A stretch of 64,000 bases of DNA from Streptomyces sp. NBC_00690 (GTDB taxonomy: Bacteria; Actinomycetota; Actinomycetes; Streptomycetales; Streptomycetaceae): positions 8,087,501-8,151,500 of the forward strand of contig NZ_CP109009.1 in the NCBI RefSeq assembly GCF_036226685.1. Reading direction: 5' to 3'. The notes beneath the pieces were generated by a model. The model was not told the DNA's origin. It worked only from the letters and a program-made list of their open reading frames with translations, and ran no database searches. The stretch's first letter is position 1, and the number at the start of each line of letters is the position of its first letter. The translations under genes and the position numbers were made by a program. Positions 9,883 through 18,565 of the stretch are shown piece by piece.

Positions 9883-10931
9883 TTGACCTTGTCCGCGGCC
9901 TTGGCGAGCGCGGCGACGTAGTCCTCCAGCACCCACGAGATCGACAGGGGCGTCGGGTTGGCCGCTGTTGCGAGGGGCGAACTGCCCGGGAGCAGATAGG
10001 TCGAGCCGCGGTTGATCGCGGGGACCTTTGACAACAGCGGGTCCTTGCGCAACGTCGTCGCCAACTCGCCCTTCTCGTCGCCGTAGCCGGTGATGATGTC
10101 GACGTCGTTGAACTCATCGATCTGCTCGGCGCTACGGGTGAGCGCGAACTTGTCCGTGCCCTGTGACGCCTTGGCGATGCTGCCGGGGATCTTCAGACCG
10201 AGGTCCTTGAAGAACAACGTCCGGGTGTCATGAGCGGTGTAGAAGCCCACCTTGCTGATGTCGCCGGGGTCGACGTGGGTCATGAACATCGCCGACTTGC
10301 CCTTGAGCTGCGGGTACTTGGCGACGGTCCGACCGATCTCGCCCTCCAGGTCCCCGATCAGCTTCTCGCCCTCGTCGGTGAGCCCAATCGCCTTGCTGTT
10401 CGTCCGGACGATCTCCCGCCACGGAGTCGCCCACGGGGCATCGGGGTACGCAACGACGGGAGCTATCTCGCTGAGGGTGGCGTAGTCCTGCTTGGTCAGA
10501 CCGGAGTACGCGGCGAGGATGACGTCCGGCTTGGTGTCGGCCACGGCCTCGAAGTCGATGCCGTCGTTCTCGTCGAACAGGGTCGGGGTCTTCGCGCCCA
10601 GTTCGGTGAGCTTCTTCTCCACCCAGGGCAGTACCCCGTCGCCGTCGTCGTCACCGAAGTTCGCGGCGGCCATGCCGACGGGGACGACACCAAGCGCCAG
10701 TGGCACCTCGTGGTTGGCCCAGTTCACGGTGGCCACGCGCTTCGGCTTCTCGGGGATGGTCGTTGTGCCCAGGGCGTGCTTGACCGTGAGCGGGAACGTG
10801 TCGGACGACGACGAGGAGCCCTTCGCGTCTTTGGCCTTGGCGTCGTCCCCGTTGGAGGAAGTGGTGCCGCAGGCCGTGAGGCTCAGGAGAGCGGCGGCTG
10901 CGATGGGCAGCCGCAGGCGATGTGAACGCAT
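9879..10931 (-). CDS. Iron-siderophore binding lipoprotein
   Basis: 350 aa periplasmic-binding-protein-like lipoprotein. The signal peptide ends in the lipobox 'LTACG' (Cys21), then a Ser/Asp/Lys-rich linker and a FecB/CdtB-like domain ('KPKRVATVNWANHEVPLALGVVPVG', 'KPDVILAAYSGL'). It should deliver ferric siderophore or a related chelate to the FecCD permeases. It is the first gene of the operon, with an iron box about 100 bases upstream. No siderophore synthesis genes are nearby, so it may take up an exogenous or distantly encoded siderophore. Confidence 0.93.
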   Translation of the reverse strand: MRSHRLRLPIAAAALLSLTACGTTSSNGDDAKAKDAKGSSSSSDTFPLTVKHALGTTTIPEKPKRVATVNWANHEVPLALGVVPVGMAAANFGDDDGDGVLPWVEKKLTELGAKTPTLFDENDGIDFEAVADTKPDVILAAYSGLTKQDYATLSEIAPVVAYPDAPWATPWREIVRTNSKAIGLTDEGEKLIGDLEGEIGRTVAKYPQLKGKSAMFMTHVDPGDISKVGFYTAHDTRTLFFKDLGLKIPGSIAKASQGTDKFALTRSAEQIDEFNDVDIITGYGDEKGELATTLRKDPLLSKVPAINRGSTYLLPGSSPLATAANPTPLSISWVLEDYVAALAKAADKVK

Positions 10932-11033
10932 GATTTTCCAACCCCACTGGTCCGGTTGTCAGGTGCCGGTCCTCGCACGTCCGGTCCCGGGACGCCGTCG
11001 TGGAGTGTGTGCACCACACTGAGTGCAAGCGGC

Positions 11034-11052
11034 TTAGGTAAGGCTTGCCTTG
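11034..11052. promoter_or_regulatory. Iron box (IdeR/DmdR operator)
   Basis: TTAGGTAAGGCTTGCCTTG closely matches the 19-bp DtxR-family consensus in Streptomyces. It lies upstream of the binding-protein gene and predicts repression of the importer operon when iron is plentiful. Confidence 0.85.
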
Positions 11053-11174
11053 GCACTCTAAGAGGACGTTGAACCGTGTCGCAATCGAGCTTATGAGACA
11101 CCTGATGTAGCGAACGGGACGTATATCCCCTGGGGTAAGGGGAAACGGCCCCAGCGCGGGCCGGGCCGGGCGAC

Positions 11175-12095
11175 TCAGGGCACCCGGAATGTGCCCGGCG
11201 TGAGCCCGGTGGTCCGTCGGAAGGCCGCCCCGAAGGCGCTCGCGGACCGATATCCGACCTCCTCGGCCACGGCCTCCACCTCCCAGCCCCGGGTGAGGAG
11301 GGCGACCGCGTGCTGAGCCCGGACCGAGGCGATCCAGCGCGCGAAACTGGTACCGGTCTCCGCGTTGAACGCACGGCTGATGGTCCGGGCGCTCACGCAC
11401 AACTCCTCCGCCCAGTCCGCGAGGGTGCGCTGGTCACCCGGATCCTCACGGAGCGCTTCGGCGATCGGCCGCAGCAGAGCCGAAGCGGGAGCCTGTACGA
11501 GCAGTTCCCGCGGCGACGGTTCGAGTACATCGAGCACCATCGCCTCGGTCGTCGTCCGCGAGGCGGGGGAGAGCCGAGAATCGCCGAGTCGCTCCAGCAG
11601 CAGCCGCAGCAATGGGGTGATCTCGACGGCCACCGGTGTGTCGGAGATGGACGGCGTGGTGTGGAAGCCGAAGAAGCTCGCCCGGAACCAGGTGCCGGCG
11701 ACCGCCGACCCCGAGTGCAGTGTGCCCGCGGGCATCCACATGCCGAGCGCGGGTGTGATCGTCCAGACCCGTGCCCCCACCACGGCCGTCGACGCGCCGC
11801 GCTCGTTCCAGAGCAACTCGTGGAAGGGATGGGAGTGCTCACCCCAGGTGGTGTCGTGCGCCACGATCTCGTCGTACGGCTGGATCCCGAACGGCATGAC
11901 CACCGCGCCCGCCGCGACCACCGGCAGTGAACGCGTCGCCCGCGTCGCCCGCGTCGCCCGCGGGGTCGCGGACGCTCCGCGCGCCGCCGCGGCAGCAAGT
12001 GCGCCGGGGGTCTTCAAGGCTTCCGGCTCGGTCGCGGCCGACGCACGGTGGGCGTCGGCGGGGCAGGGCGTGGCATGAGGACGCAGGGACGGCAT
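11175..12095 (-). CDS. AraC-family regulator with cupin-like N-terminus
   Basis: 306 aa. The N-terminal half has a cupin-like sensor ('VAHDTTWGEHSHPFHELLWNERG', 'MWMPAGTLHSG'). The C-terminal 100 residues are a complete AraC/XylS double HTH ('TLADWAEELCVSARTISRAF', 'VAEEVGYRSASAFGAAFRRTTGLTPG'). Residues 28-56 are an Ala/Thr/Arg low-complexity stretch encoded by a short tandem DNA repeat near 11935-11963. It sits upstream of the iron-box operon on the same strand, so it could control siderophore uptake, as AraC proteins often do. That is inference. Its own start may lie after the low-complexity segment. Confidence 0.85.
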   Translation of the reverse strand: MPSLRPHATPCPADAHRASAATEPEALKTPGALAAAAARGASATPRATRATRATRSLPVVAAGAVVMPFGIQPYDEIVAHDTTWGEHSHPFHELLWNERGASTAVVGARVWTITPALGMWMPAGTLHSGSAVAGTWFRASFFGFHTTPSISDTPVAVEITPLLRLLLERLGDSRLSPASRTTTEAMVLDVLEPSPRELLVQAPASALLRPIAEALREDPGDQRTLADWAEELCVSARTISRAFNAETGTSFARWIASVRAQHAVALLTRGWEVEAVAEEVGYRSASAFGAAFRRTTGLTPGTFRVP

Positions 12096-12199
12096 GCCTT
12101 CACCCTAGGGCGCTCCACGGGGCCGGCAGGACACGTCCGTCGACGGTGAACCGGGAGCACGACGCCGGGTCACGATGCGTCCGGGAGCGAGCCGACCTG

Positions 12200-13150
12200 T
12201 CAGTGTGCGACCGCGGGAGCCCCGCCGAGCGTCTCCCGCAGCAGGACCGCCTCCTGGTCGAGGTGGTGGAGCAGCGCCTGCAGGGCGGGTGTGCGCGTGC
12301 GGTGGGCGGCCTCGGTGGTGCCCACCGTGCGTCCCACCGAGGGAAGCTCGACCGGCAGCGCGGCGAGGTGCTCGTCCTCGCGCAGGACCAGTTCGGGCAG
12401 GAGCGCCACCATGTCCGTCTCCAGCAGCAGTGCGCGCATGGTGAGGATGGAGGTGCATTCGACGCGGTCGGCGGGCAGTGTGAGGCCGCGGTCCACAAAG
12501 AGGGCACCGAGTTCCTGACGCAGGGCGGTCTGCTCGACCGGCAGGATCCAGGGGAATCCCAGGGTGTCCGTGAGTGTGACGCCCGTGGCGTCGAGGAGCG
12601 GATGGCCGGAGCGGACGGCGAGCCGGATGGGCTCCCGGTACAGCATTCGCTGACGCTGCCCGTCCCCCTCCGCGGGGGCCGATCCCACCCGGCCCACGAT
12701 GACGTCCAGCTCACCCGCCAACAGTGCCGGGTGGAGGACGTCCAGGGTTCCTTCCCTGACGACCACGGTGAGCCGGGGCCGTTCCCGCTTGAGTCGGGCG
12801 ACCGCCCGGGGCAGGAGCACATTGGCGCCGGCCAGCAGTGTGCCCACGGTCACCGTGCCCTCCTGTCCCTGCCGCAGCCCGGTGAGGTGTTCCCCTGCCC
12901 TTCGCACCTCGGCGACCACCGTGCGGGCGTGTTCTGCCAACGCCTTGCCGTAGACAGTGGGCCGCATGCCACGCGGTACGCGCACGAAGAGCGGTAGGTC
13001 GGCGATGGCCTCCAGCTCATGGAGGGTCCGGGTCGCAGCGGGCTGGGTGAGGTGGAGAGATTCGGCCGCCCGTACGACGCTCCCGTGCTCGCACACTGCG
13101 ATCAGAAGGGTGAGGTGCCGGAACTTCAGTCGGCCGTCCAGGAGGTCCAT
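12200..13150 (-). CDS. LysR-family transcriptional regulator
   Basis: 316 aa. The N-terminal winged HTH ('LKFRHLTLLIAVCEHGSVVRAAESLHLTQPA') is followed by a LysR substrate-binding domain. It resembles the aromatic-catabolism branch that begins 'MDLLDGRLKFRHL'. ATG 13150 has an AAAGGAG site 8 bases upstream; the frame is open to 13198. It is divergent from the kynureninase unit, the classical arrangement for a LysR activator, so kynurenine, anthranilate or a related aromatic is a plausible effector. Confidence 0.9.
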   Translation of the reverse strand: MDLLDGRLKFRHLTLLIAVCEHGSVVRAAESLHLTQPAATRTLHELEAIADLPLFVRVPRGMRPTVYGKALAEHARTVVAEVRRAGEHLTGLRQGQEGTVTVGTLLAGANVLLPRAVARLKRERPRLTVVVREGTLDVLHPALLAGELDVIVGRVGSAPAEGDGQRQRMLYREPIRLAVRSGHPLLDATGVTLTDTLGFPWILPVEQTALRQELGALFVDRGLTLPADRVECTSILTMRALLLETDMVALLPELVLREDEHLAALPVELPSVGRTVGTTEAAHRTRTPALQALLHHLDQEAVLLRETLGGAPAVAH

Positions 13151-13230
13151 CCAATGGGCTCCTTTCGGTGAGGCGAGGGGCTGAGGGCGGTGCGGCACAA
13201 CGCCATACCGGTTTTGCTATACCTCCCACG

Positions 13231-13244
13231 CCAATCGGCATTGG
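13231..13244. promoter_or_regulatory. Candidate LysR operator dyad
   Basis: CCAAT-cggc-ATTGG inverted repeat in the 182-bp gap between the LysR gene and the kynureninase unit. Copies of ATACC flank it on both sides (13204-13273). Confidence 0.35.
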
Positions 13245-13332
13245 ATCGGCATAGGTGGGTGGGCGCACTATACCGGCACGCCCGGGGACGACTTTCGGAC
13301 ATAACCCCGGCCCAGCAACGGAGGTCTGCAAG

Positions 13333-13647
13333 GTGGGTTCACCCGTGCGGCATTACGTAGGAGGCGGTTTCCACGCGTCCGACGCGCCCTTCCCGCTCGT
13401 CGACGCGGTCACCGGGCGCGCCGTCGGCGAGGTACCGGAAGCGCCTCGGACGGTGGTCGACCGGGCGGTGCCCACGGCCCCGAAGGCACTGCGCCACACT
13501 TTCGACACCCGCGACCTGCTGGTCGAGGCGGGACGACGGCCGGTCGGTGAGCGGCAGGAACTGCTCACGCACCGCGCGCTCGATCCCACCTGGGACCGCG
13601 ATGCCGGACCCACCCCCTCGTACGACGACGGAGACACCCCATGCTGA
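13333..13647 (+). CDS. Truncated aldehyde-dehydrogenase-like protein (PaaZ/PaaN-type N-terminus)
   Basis: 104 aa from GTG 13333, 8 bases after a GGAGGT site. Residues 5-85 ('HYVGGGFHASDAPFPLVDAV' and on to 'GERQELLTHRAL') resemble only the first strand-helix segment of PaaZ-type aldehyde dehydrogenases ('yvgG.w.......dp.tG..v'). No NAD-binding or catalytic Cys region follows; the frame ends with an unrelated Pro/Asp-rich tail. Its stop overlaps the ATG of kynureninase, so it would act as a translational lead-in. It is either a gene remnant kept for coupling or a small protein of unknown role. Confidence 0.55.
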   Translation: MGSPVRHYVGGGFHASDAPFPLVDAVTGRAVGEVPEAPRTVVDRAVPTAPKALRHTFDTRDLLVEAGRRPVGERQELLTHRALDPTWDRDAGPTPSYDDGDTPC

Positions 13648-14876
13648 CCGAACGCGCCGCCGCGCTGGACGCCGCCGACGCCCTCGCCCACATCCGCTCC
13701 CGCTTCATCCTCCCCAAGGGCGTCGTCTATCTCGACGGCAACTCCCTGGGCGCCCTGCCCGCCGCCGTCCCGGCTGTCGTCGAGGACGCAGTGCACCGCC
13801 AGTGGGGCACCGACCTGATCCGTTCCTGGAACGGCAACGGCTGGTGGGAGGCACCGCTGAGGACGGGTGACACCCTCGGCAGGCTCATCGGCGCGGCCCC
13901 CGGTCAGACGGTGGTCGGCGACTCCACCAGCGTCCAACTGTTCAACACACTGCTCGCCGCCGCCCGCATGCGCCCCGGACGCCGGTTGCTGCTGACCGAC
14001 CCCGACCACTTCCCCACCGACCAGTACATCGCCGACTCGGTGGGCCGGCTCCTCGGGCTCGACGTCCGCCGGGTGCCGGCGCGGGATGCCGCCGCCGTAC
14101 TGGCCGCCGAGGCCGGCAACGTCGCCGTCGCCGCCTACGCCCCCGTGGACTACCGCACCGGCGAGCTGTACGACATGGCCGCCCTCACCACCGCCGCGCA
14201 CGCCGCTGGTGCCCTGATGCATTGGGACCTGTGCCACGCTGCGGGCGCCCTGCCCGTCGAGCTCGACGCCATCGAAGCGGACTTCGCGGTCGGCTGCGGC
14301 TACAAGTACCTCTCCGGCGGCCCGGGGGCCCCGGCGTTCGCCTACGTCGCCCGCAGGCACCAGGCGGACTTCGACCACCCCCTCACCGGCTGGCACGGAC
14401 ACGCGGAGCCGTTCGCGATGTCCGGCACGTACGCCCCGGGGGCGGACATCAGCAGGGCCCGGATCAGCACTCCGCCGCTGTTGTCGATGCTCGCCCTGGA
14501 AGCCGCACTGACCGCCTTCGACGGGGTGGAGATGACGGCCGTACGGGAGAAGAACGTCTCCCTGACCGGGTTCTTCCAGGAATGCGTCGACGAGCTCCTC
14601 GACGGCCTCGGCTTCACCATGGCCACCCCCCGCGACCCGGCGCACCGCGGTAGCCAGGTCGCCCTGCGCCACGCGGAGGCGTACCCGCTCATCGCTGCGC
14701 TCACCGCCCGCGGTGTCATCGGCGACATGCGCGCCCCCGACCTGCTCCGCTTCGGTTTCAACGCCCTGTACGTCACGCACGCCGACGTCTTGCACGCCGT
14801 GCGGGAACTGCACGCCGTGGTGACCGACGGCGAGCACCGCACTCCCGAGTTCCGGCAGCGCCCCACCGTCACCTGA
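13641..14876 (+). CDS. kynU: Kynureninase
   Basis: 411 aa PLP-dependent hydrolase that cleaves kynurenine (or 3-hydroxykynurenine) to anthranilate (or its 3-hydroxy form) and alanine. Family blocks are 'YLDGNSLGALP', 'HFPTDQYIADSV', 'WDLCHAAGALPVEL', the PLP lysine in 'GCGYKYLSGGPGAPAF' (K222) and 'GWHGHAEPFAM'. It overlaps the end of the small truncated frame upstream. Tryptophan dioxygenase and formamidase are not in the window, so the substrate may come from genes elsewhere or be imported. The amino-acid permease two genes downstream fits that. Confidence 0.95.
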   Translation: MLTERAAALDAADALAHIRSRFILPKGVVYLDGNSLGALPAAVPAVVEDAVHRQWGTDLIRSWNGNGWWEAPLRTGDTLGRLIGAAPGQTVVGDSTSVQLFNTLLAAARMRPGRRLLLTDPDHFPTDQYIADSVGRLLGLDVRRVPARDAAAVLAAEAGNVAVAAYAPVDYRTGELYDMAALTTAAHAAGALMHWDLCHAAGALPVELDAIEADFAVGCGYKYLSGGPGAPAFAYVARRHQADFDHPLTGWHGHAEPFAMSGTYAPGADISRARISTPPLLSMLALEAALTAFDGVEMTAVREKNVSLTGFFQECVDELLDGLGFTMATPRDPAHRGSQVALRHAEAYPLIAALTARGVIGDMRAPDLLRFGFNALYVTHADVLHAVRELHAVVTDGEHRTPEFRQRPTVT

Positions 14877-14947
14877 TTCGGCCCACCCGCCCGCCCCAGG
14901 GGCACACCGCACGTCCCGCTCCCTTCCTGCTCCGAAAGGACCGTTAG

Positions 14948-16729
14948 ATGCGTCCCCTCCGCAGAAATGCCGCCCTGGCCACGGTGGTCGCTGCCGCCGC
15001 CACGGCCACACTCCTCGTCCCGGGTGTGTCCGGCGCTGACACCGCAGCCAGCGCCAAGGCTGCCACTCCCACCGACCCGAACATCCTCGATGTGTGCGAG
15101 GACCGCCGACCCGTGGCGGCCGACCCGGGCTCGTACGGCATGCAGCTGGACGGCAGCTTCCGCCACCCCGCCCTCACTCCGGTCGACGAGCAGAACGAGC
15201 ACCCCTTCCCGGGCCGCAACAAGAAGTACGACACCCGCTCGTACATCAAGAACATGAAGGTCGAGGCGGCCTACGAAGGCGACGCCTTCACCCCCGACTA
15301 CTTCCACACCTGGCAGAACATCGTCGACTTCGACGGCCGGCGTTACCTCTTCCAGTACAGCCGCTCCGACGGCCGCGTCTACGACATCACCGACATCAAG
15401 AAGGTCCGGGTGGTCGAGAGGATGAGCCGCAAGGACGTGGGCGGTGACGAAACCAAGGCGAACGGCGACTGGGCGGCGCACGACTACTGGGGTGCTTCCA
15501 CCATCCAGTGGAACAAGAAGCTGAACGCGTACGTCATGGTCCAGAGCTTCGAGAGCCGACGCCAGATCTCGGAGCTCTCCGACCACCCGCCCAAGGACAA
15601 GTACAACAACCCGGAGGGCGTCGCGAAGGTGCGCGCGAAGCCGGGGCTCAAGGGCTTCAAGGTGTTCCGTCTGGACGGCCCCCGCAAGAAGGACTGGAAG
15701 CTGCTGACGACGGTTTCCACCGACTCCACCCAGGCCAACCCGCTGAACACCAACCCGGCCAAGGCACAACAGGGCTCCGGCTCGATCGACGTGCCGCACT
15801 GGTCCGGTGAGAAGTACATGTTCATCGCCACCGCGCCGAACGACACCTACTCCGGGACTGAGTACCCCACGAATCTGCACTCGGCGGGTTACCAGTCCTG
15901 GGACATGTCCAACCCGGCCCGCCCGAAGCTCCTCGACACCTGGCACCTGCCGGGCCAGCGGACCGGTGAGGAGGCCGCGTACCGGAACAACCCGCGCTGC
16001 GGCAACCGGACCAGCTGGATGGGCGCCCGGATGCCGCTCTTCCTCCCCAAGCCCGTCGAGCAGGGCGGACGCTACGCCTTCGCCGCGATGGGCGGCTACG
16101 GCCTGACGGTGCTGGACGTCTCCAACCCGTCGAACATGAAGACCGTGAGCCACCTGGACCTCCCGGCCTCCGTCGCGGGCACCGAGGGTGACAACATCGA
16201 CGTCTCCCAGTACCAGAAGACCGGAATGATCTACTACTCCGGTTACCCGCTCACCGAGGACTGCTACGAGCCGTACAAGGACATCTACCAGATCGACGCA
16301 CGGGACCCGAAGAAGCCCCGCGTCGTCGGAGTCCTCCCCCGCCCCACCCCGCCGAAGGCCGCCGGCATCACCGACTACTGCCAGCGCCGCGGCAGCTTCG
16401 GCCCCAAGCGCACCGGCTACTACACCAACCCGGGGCAACACACCTCCGGTGTTCTGAGCTACGGCTTCTACAACGCGGGCGTGCAGTTCTTCGACGTCTC
16501 CAAGCCTGCCTCCCCGGAGATCTCCGCCTACTTCGTCCCCAAGGCGTACGGTGCCTCCACCGCCGACTACGCGTACGGTAACCAGACCCACGGCGTCTAC
16601 GTGGAGTGGGACCGCAACATCGCTTGGACGCTGACCAACCACGGCATCTACGCACTGTCCTCGTCGAAGGTCCTCGGCAAGCCGGACCTGAACGCACCGG
16701 CGAAGCCGTTCCGCAACAGCGAGTTCTGA
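14948..16729 (+). CDS. Secreted LVIVD-repeat protein
   Basis: 593 aa. ATG 14948 follows GAAAGGA. Sec signal peptide at residues 1-30 ('ALATVVAAAATATLLVPGVSGA'). The rest looks like a beta-propeller-type protein with LVIVD repeats ('FAAMGGYGLTVLDVSNPSNMKTVSHLDLP', 'GVQFFDVSKPASPEISAYF', 'GYQSWDMSNPARPKLLDTW'). Such proteins occur on actinobacterial and archaeal cell surfaces and have no known enzymatic role. It lies 71 bases after kynureninase and 55 before the permease on the same strand, so it is probably part of that transcription unit. Confidence 0.85.
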   Translation: MRPLRRNAALATVVAAAATATLLVPGVSGADTAASAKAATPTDPNILDVCEDRRPVAADPGSYGMQLDGSFRHPALTPVDEQNEHPFPGRNKKYDTRSYIKNMKVEAAYEGDAFTPDYFHTWQNIVDFDGRRYLFQYSRSDGRVYDITDIKKVRVVERMSRKDVGGDETKANGDWAAHDYWGASTIQWNKKLNAYVMVQSFESRRQISELSDHPPKDKYNNPEGVAKVRAKPGLKGFKVFRLDGPRKKDWKLLTTVSTDSTQANPLNTNPAKAQQGSGSIDVPHWSGEKYMFIATAPNDTYSGTEYPTNLHSAGYQSWDMSNPARPKLLDTWHLPGQRTGEEAAYRNNPRCGNRTSWMGARMPLFLPKPVEQGGRYAFAAMGGYGLTVLDVSNPSNMKTVSHLDLPASVAGTEGDNIDVSQYQKTGMIYYSGYPLTEDCYEPYKDIYQIDARDPKKPRVVGVLPRPTPPKAAGITDYCQRRGSFGPKRTGYYTNPGQHTSGVLSYGFYNAGVQFFDVSKPASPEISAYFVPKAYGASTADYAYGNQTHGVYVEWDRNIAWTLTNHGIYALSSSKVLGKPDLNAPAKPFRNSEF

Positions 16730-16784
16730 GTCGCTGCCCCTCTCCCACTCCCACTCAGTCACCATCCAGAAGGGCACCACCGCC

Positions 16785-18227
16785 ATGGCCGCACCCAGCG
16801 ACTCCGCACCGCCCGCCCCGGCACCCGACGCCGACGGCACCAGACCGGCACCCACCGGCGGAGGACTGGTCCGTTCCCTCACCCACCGCCAGACCACCAT
16901 GATCGGGCTGGGCTCCGCGCTCGGCACGGGACTCTTCCTCGGCTCCAGCACCGCGATATCCGTGGCCGGCCCCGCCGTGATCGTTGCGTATGCGATCGGT
17001 GCGGTACTGGTCGCCATCATCGCCGTCCTGCTCGGTGAGATGTCCGCCGCCCACCCGGTCCAGGGCTCGTTCGGCACCATCGCGCACCGCTACCTCGGCC
17101 CGTGGGCCGGGTTCCTCAGCCGGTACCTGTACTGGTTCAGCGCCGTCGTCGTCATCGGGACGGAGGTCGTCGCCTCCGCGCTCTACATCCGCTGGTGGTG
17201 GCCCGAGGTGCCGATGTCGGTGGCAATCCTGGTGATCGCCGCGATCGTCCTCGCGGTCAACATCATCAGTGTGAAGTCCTTCGGCACCACCGAGTTCTGG
17301 CTCTCCAGCATCAAGGTGGTCGCACTCTGCGCGTTCATCCTGTGCGCCGCACTGCTGGTCTTCTTCGGTCTGCCCGACACGGAGGCATCCGGCTTCGCCA
17401 ACCTCTCCGACGACGGCGGCTTCATGCCGCACGGCCTGGACTCCATCTGGCTGGCCATGTCCGTGGTGATGTTCGCCTACGCCGGCTTCGAGGTCGTCGC
17501 CATCGCCTCCGCGGAGGCGGTCGACCCGCAGCGCACCATCCGCACCGCGATGCGCCAGCTGGCTTGGCGGCTGAGCTTCTTCTACCTCCTCGCCATCACC
17601 CTGGTCCTCGCGCTGATTCCGTGGCGCAAGCTGGCGGAGGGTGACGGAAGCGTCGAGACGAGCCCCTTCGTGCGGGTCTTCTCGGAGGTCGGTGTGCCGG
17701 CCGCGGCGACCATCACCAACGCGGTCGTGCTCATCGCGGCCATGTCGGCCGCCAACGCCCACCTGTACGGTGCATCCCGGCTGCTGCACTCGCTCGGCGA
17801 CGACGGCCTGGCCCCGGCGCCGACGGCCAAGCTGAGCAAGCGCGGCGTTCCCGCGATCGCCCTGGCCGTCTCGTCCATGGGCATCGCCGCCGCGGCGCTG
17901 CTCGCTTTCTACGACGTCAGCGGCCTCTTCAACATCATGATGTCGATCGCCATCTTCGCGGTCCTGCTCGTGTGGCTGCTGATCCTCGCCTCATACATCG
18001 CCTTCCGGCGCCACCGTAAGGCGAACCCTGAGGAGTTCACCGGGTTCAGCGTCCCGGCGGGTGGAAAGCTGGCGGTCGTGGCCGTGGTCGGGGTGCTGGC
18101 AGTCGCCGCCACCGCGATCGAGGTCCCCGACATGCGCCAGGCGGCGGGCATCGGCCTCGCCTTCACCGCCGTCCTCGGCATCTGCTTCTACGCCCTGACC
18201 ACCATCCGTCGGTCACGGGAGAGCTGA
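16785..18227 (+). CDS. APC-superfamily amino-acid permease
   Basis: 480 aa with about twelve transmembrane helices and the amino-acid permease signature ('MIGLGSALGTGLFLGSSTAI', 'GPAVIVAYAIGAVLVAIIAVLLGEM', 'YAGFEVVAIASAEA'). It resembles the GabP/AroP/AnsP group of secondary amino-acid importers. As last gene of the kynureninase unit, with an AGAAGGG ribosome-binding site and a terminator 41 bases past the stop, it probably imports kynurenine, tryptophan or a related amino acid. The substrate is inferred from context only. Confidence 0.9.
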   Translation: MAAPSDSAPPAPAPDADGTRPAPTGGGLVRSLTHRQTTMIGLGSALGTGLFLGSSTAISVAGPAVIVAYAIGAVLVAIIAVLLGEMSAAHPVQGSFGTIAHRYLGPWAGFLSRYLYWFSAVVVIGTEVVASALYIRWWWPEVPMSVAILVIAAIVLAVNIISVKSFGTTEFWLSSIKVVALCAFILCAALLVFFGLPDTEASGFANLSDDGGFMPHGLDSIWLAMSVVMFAYAGFEVVAIASAEAVDPQRTIRTAMRQLAWRLSFFYLLAITLVLALIPWRKLAEGDGSVETSPFVRVFSEVGVPAAATITNAVVLIAAMSAANAHLYGASRLLHSLGDDGLAPAPTAKLSKRGVPAIALAVSSMGIAAAALLAFYDVSGLFNIMMSIAIFAVLLVWLLILASYIAFRRHRKANPEEFTGFSVPAGGKLAVVAVVGVLAVAATAIEVPDMRQAAGIGLAFTAVLGICFYALTTIRRSRES

Positions 18228-18267
18228 CATCCGCCGCAGGAGCGGCTCTGTCTCTGACACCTGAAGC

Positions 18268-18304
18268 CCGCGGGGCGCTGCTGTTCCACAGCAGCGCCCC
18301 GCGG
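18268..18304 (+). terminator. Hairpin terminator of the kynureninase-permease unit
   Basis: Perfect 16-bp stem (18268-18283 with 18289-18304) and 5-base loop. No T run follows, as is common in Streptomyces. Confidence 0.8.
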
Positions 18305-18413
18305 CACGTTGTGTCGCGAGGGCCGTGCGACTCGTCTCATGGCCGCCGGGGCGACCGGACAGCAGCCTGCGGCGACCCACCCGATGCAGCAGGGTGCCGA
18401 GATGCGCTATATT

Positions 18414-18565
18414 GATCTTGTGCTCGCGGCCGGGATTCCCGGTTGTGGGACAGGCGTTGGTGGTCCAAGGAAAGACGCCCCACTTCCCGTGGGGAGATGC
18501 AGGTGCAAGGCCTGCCCAGCGCTCGATCAAGACCCCGGTCTCTCTACTGAGGCCGGGGTCTTCTG
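18414..18565 (+). ncRNA. Candidate structured small RNA with own terminator
   Basis: Non-coding stretch with a possible -10 (TATATT, 18408-18413) and several stacked hairpins: a ccggg/cccgg stem near 18430, a ggcgt/acgcc stem enclosing a ttgg/ccaa stem (about 18453-18479), a cccac/gtggg stem (about 18480-18494) and a gcagg/cctgc stem (about 18499-18515). Bases near 18412-18417 (ttgatc) can pair with 18524-18529 (gatcaa) to close the whole. A strong terminator follows: 10-bp stem 18529-18538 with 18553-18562, then a T-rich tail. No frame here looks coding. I could not match it to a known riboswitch or housekeeping RNA by eye. The next gene starts 260 bases after the terminator. Confidence 0.5.

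Noticed and set aside
11935..11963. Tandem cgcgtcgcc repeat
   Set aside because: Lies inside the low-complexity N-terminus of the AraC gene. Likely replication slippage, not an operator array.
12960..15011. Long minus-strand frame (13353-15011) opposite kynureninase
   Set aside because: Shadow frame; kynureninase on the plus strand has all its family motifs.
14342..17080. Very long open frame on the minus strand, opposite kynureninase and the LVIVD gene
   Set aside because: It is the antisense shadow of three well-supported genes. The protein is Val/Gly/Arg-rich without domains, as expected from GC-biased codons read backwards.
18414..18565. Reading the RNA candidate as a known riboswitch, SRP RNA or 6S RNA
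   Set aside because: I could not find the diagnostic boxes of cobalamin, TPP, glycine, SAM, SRP or 6S RNAs, so no class is claimed.
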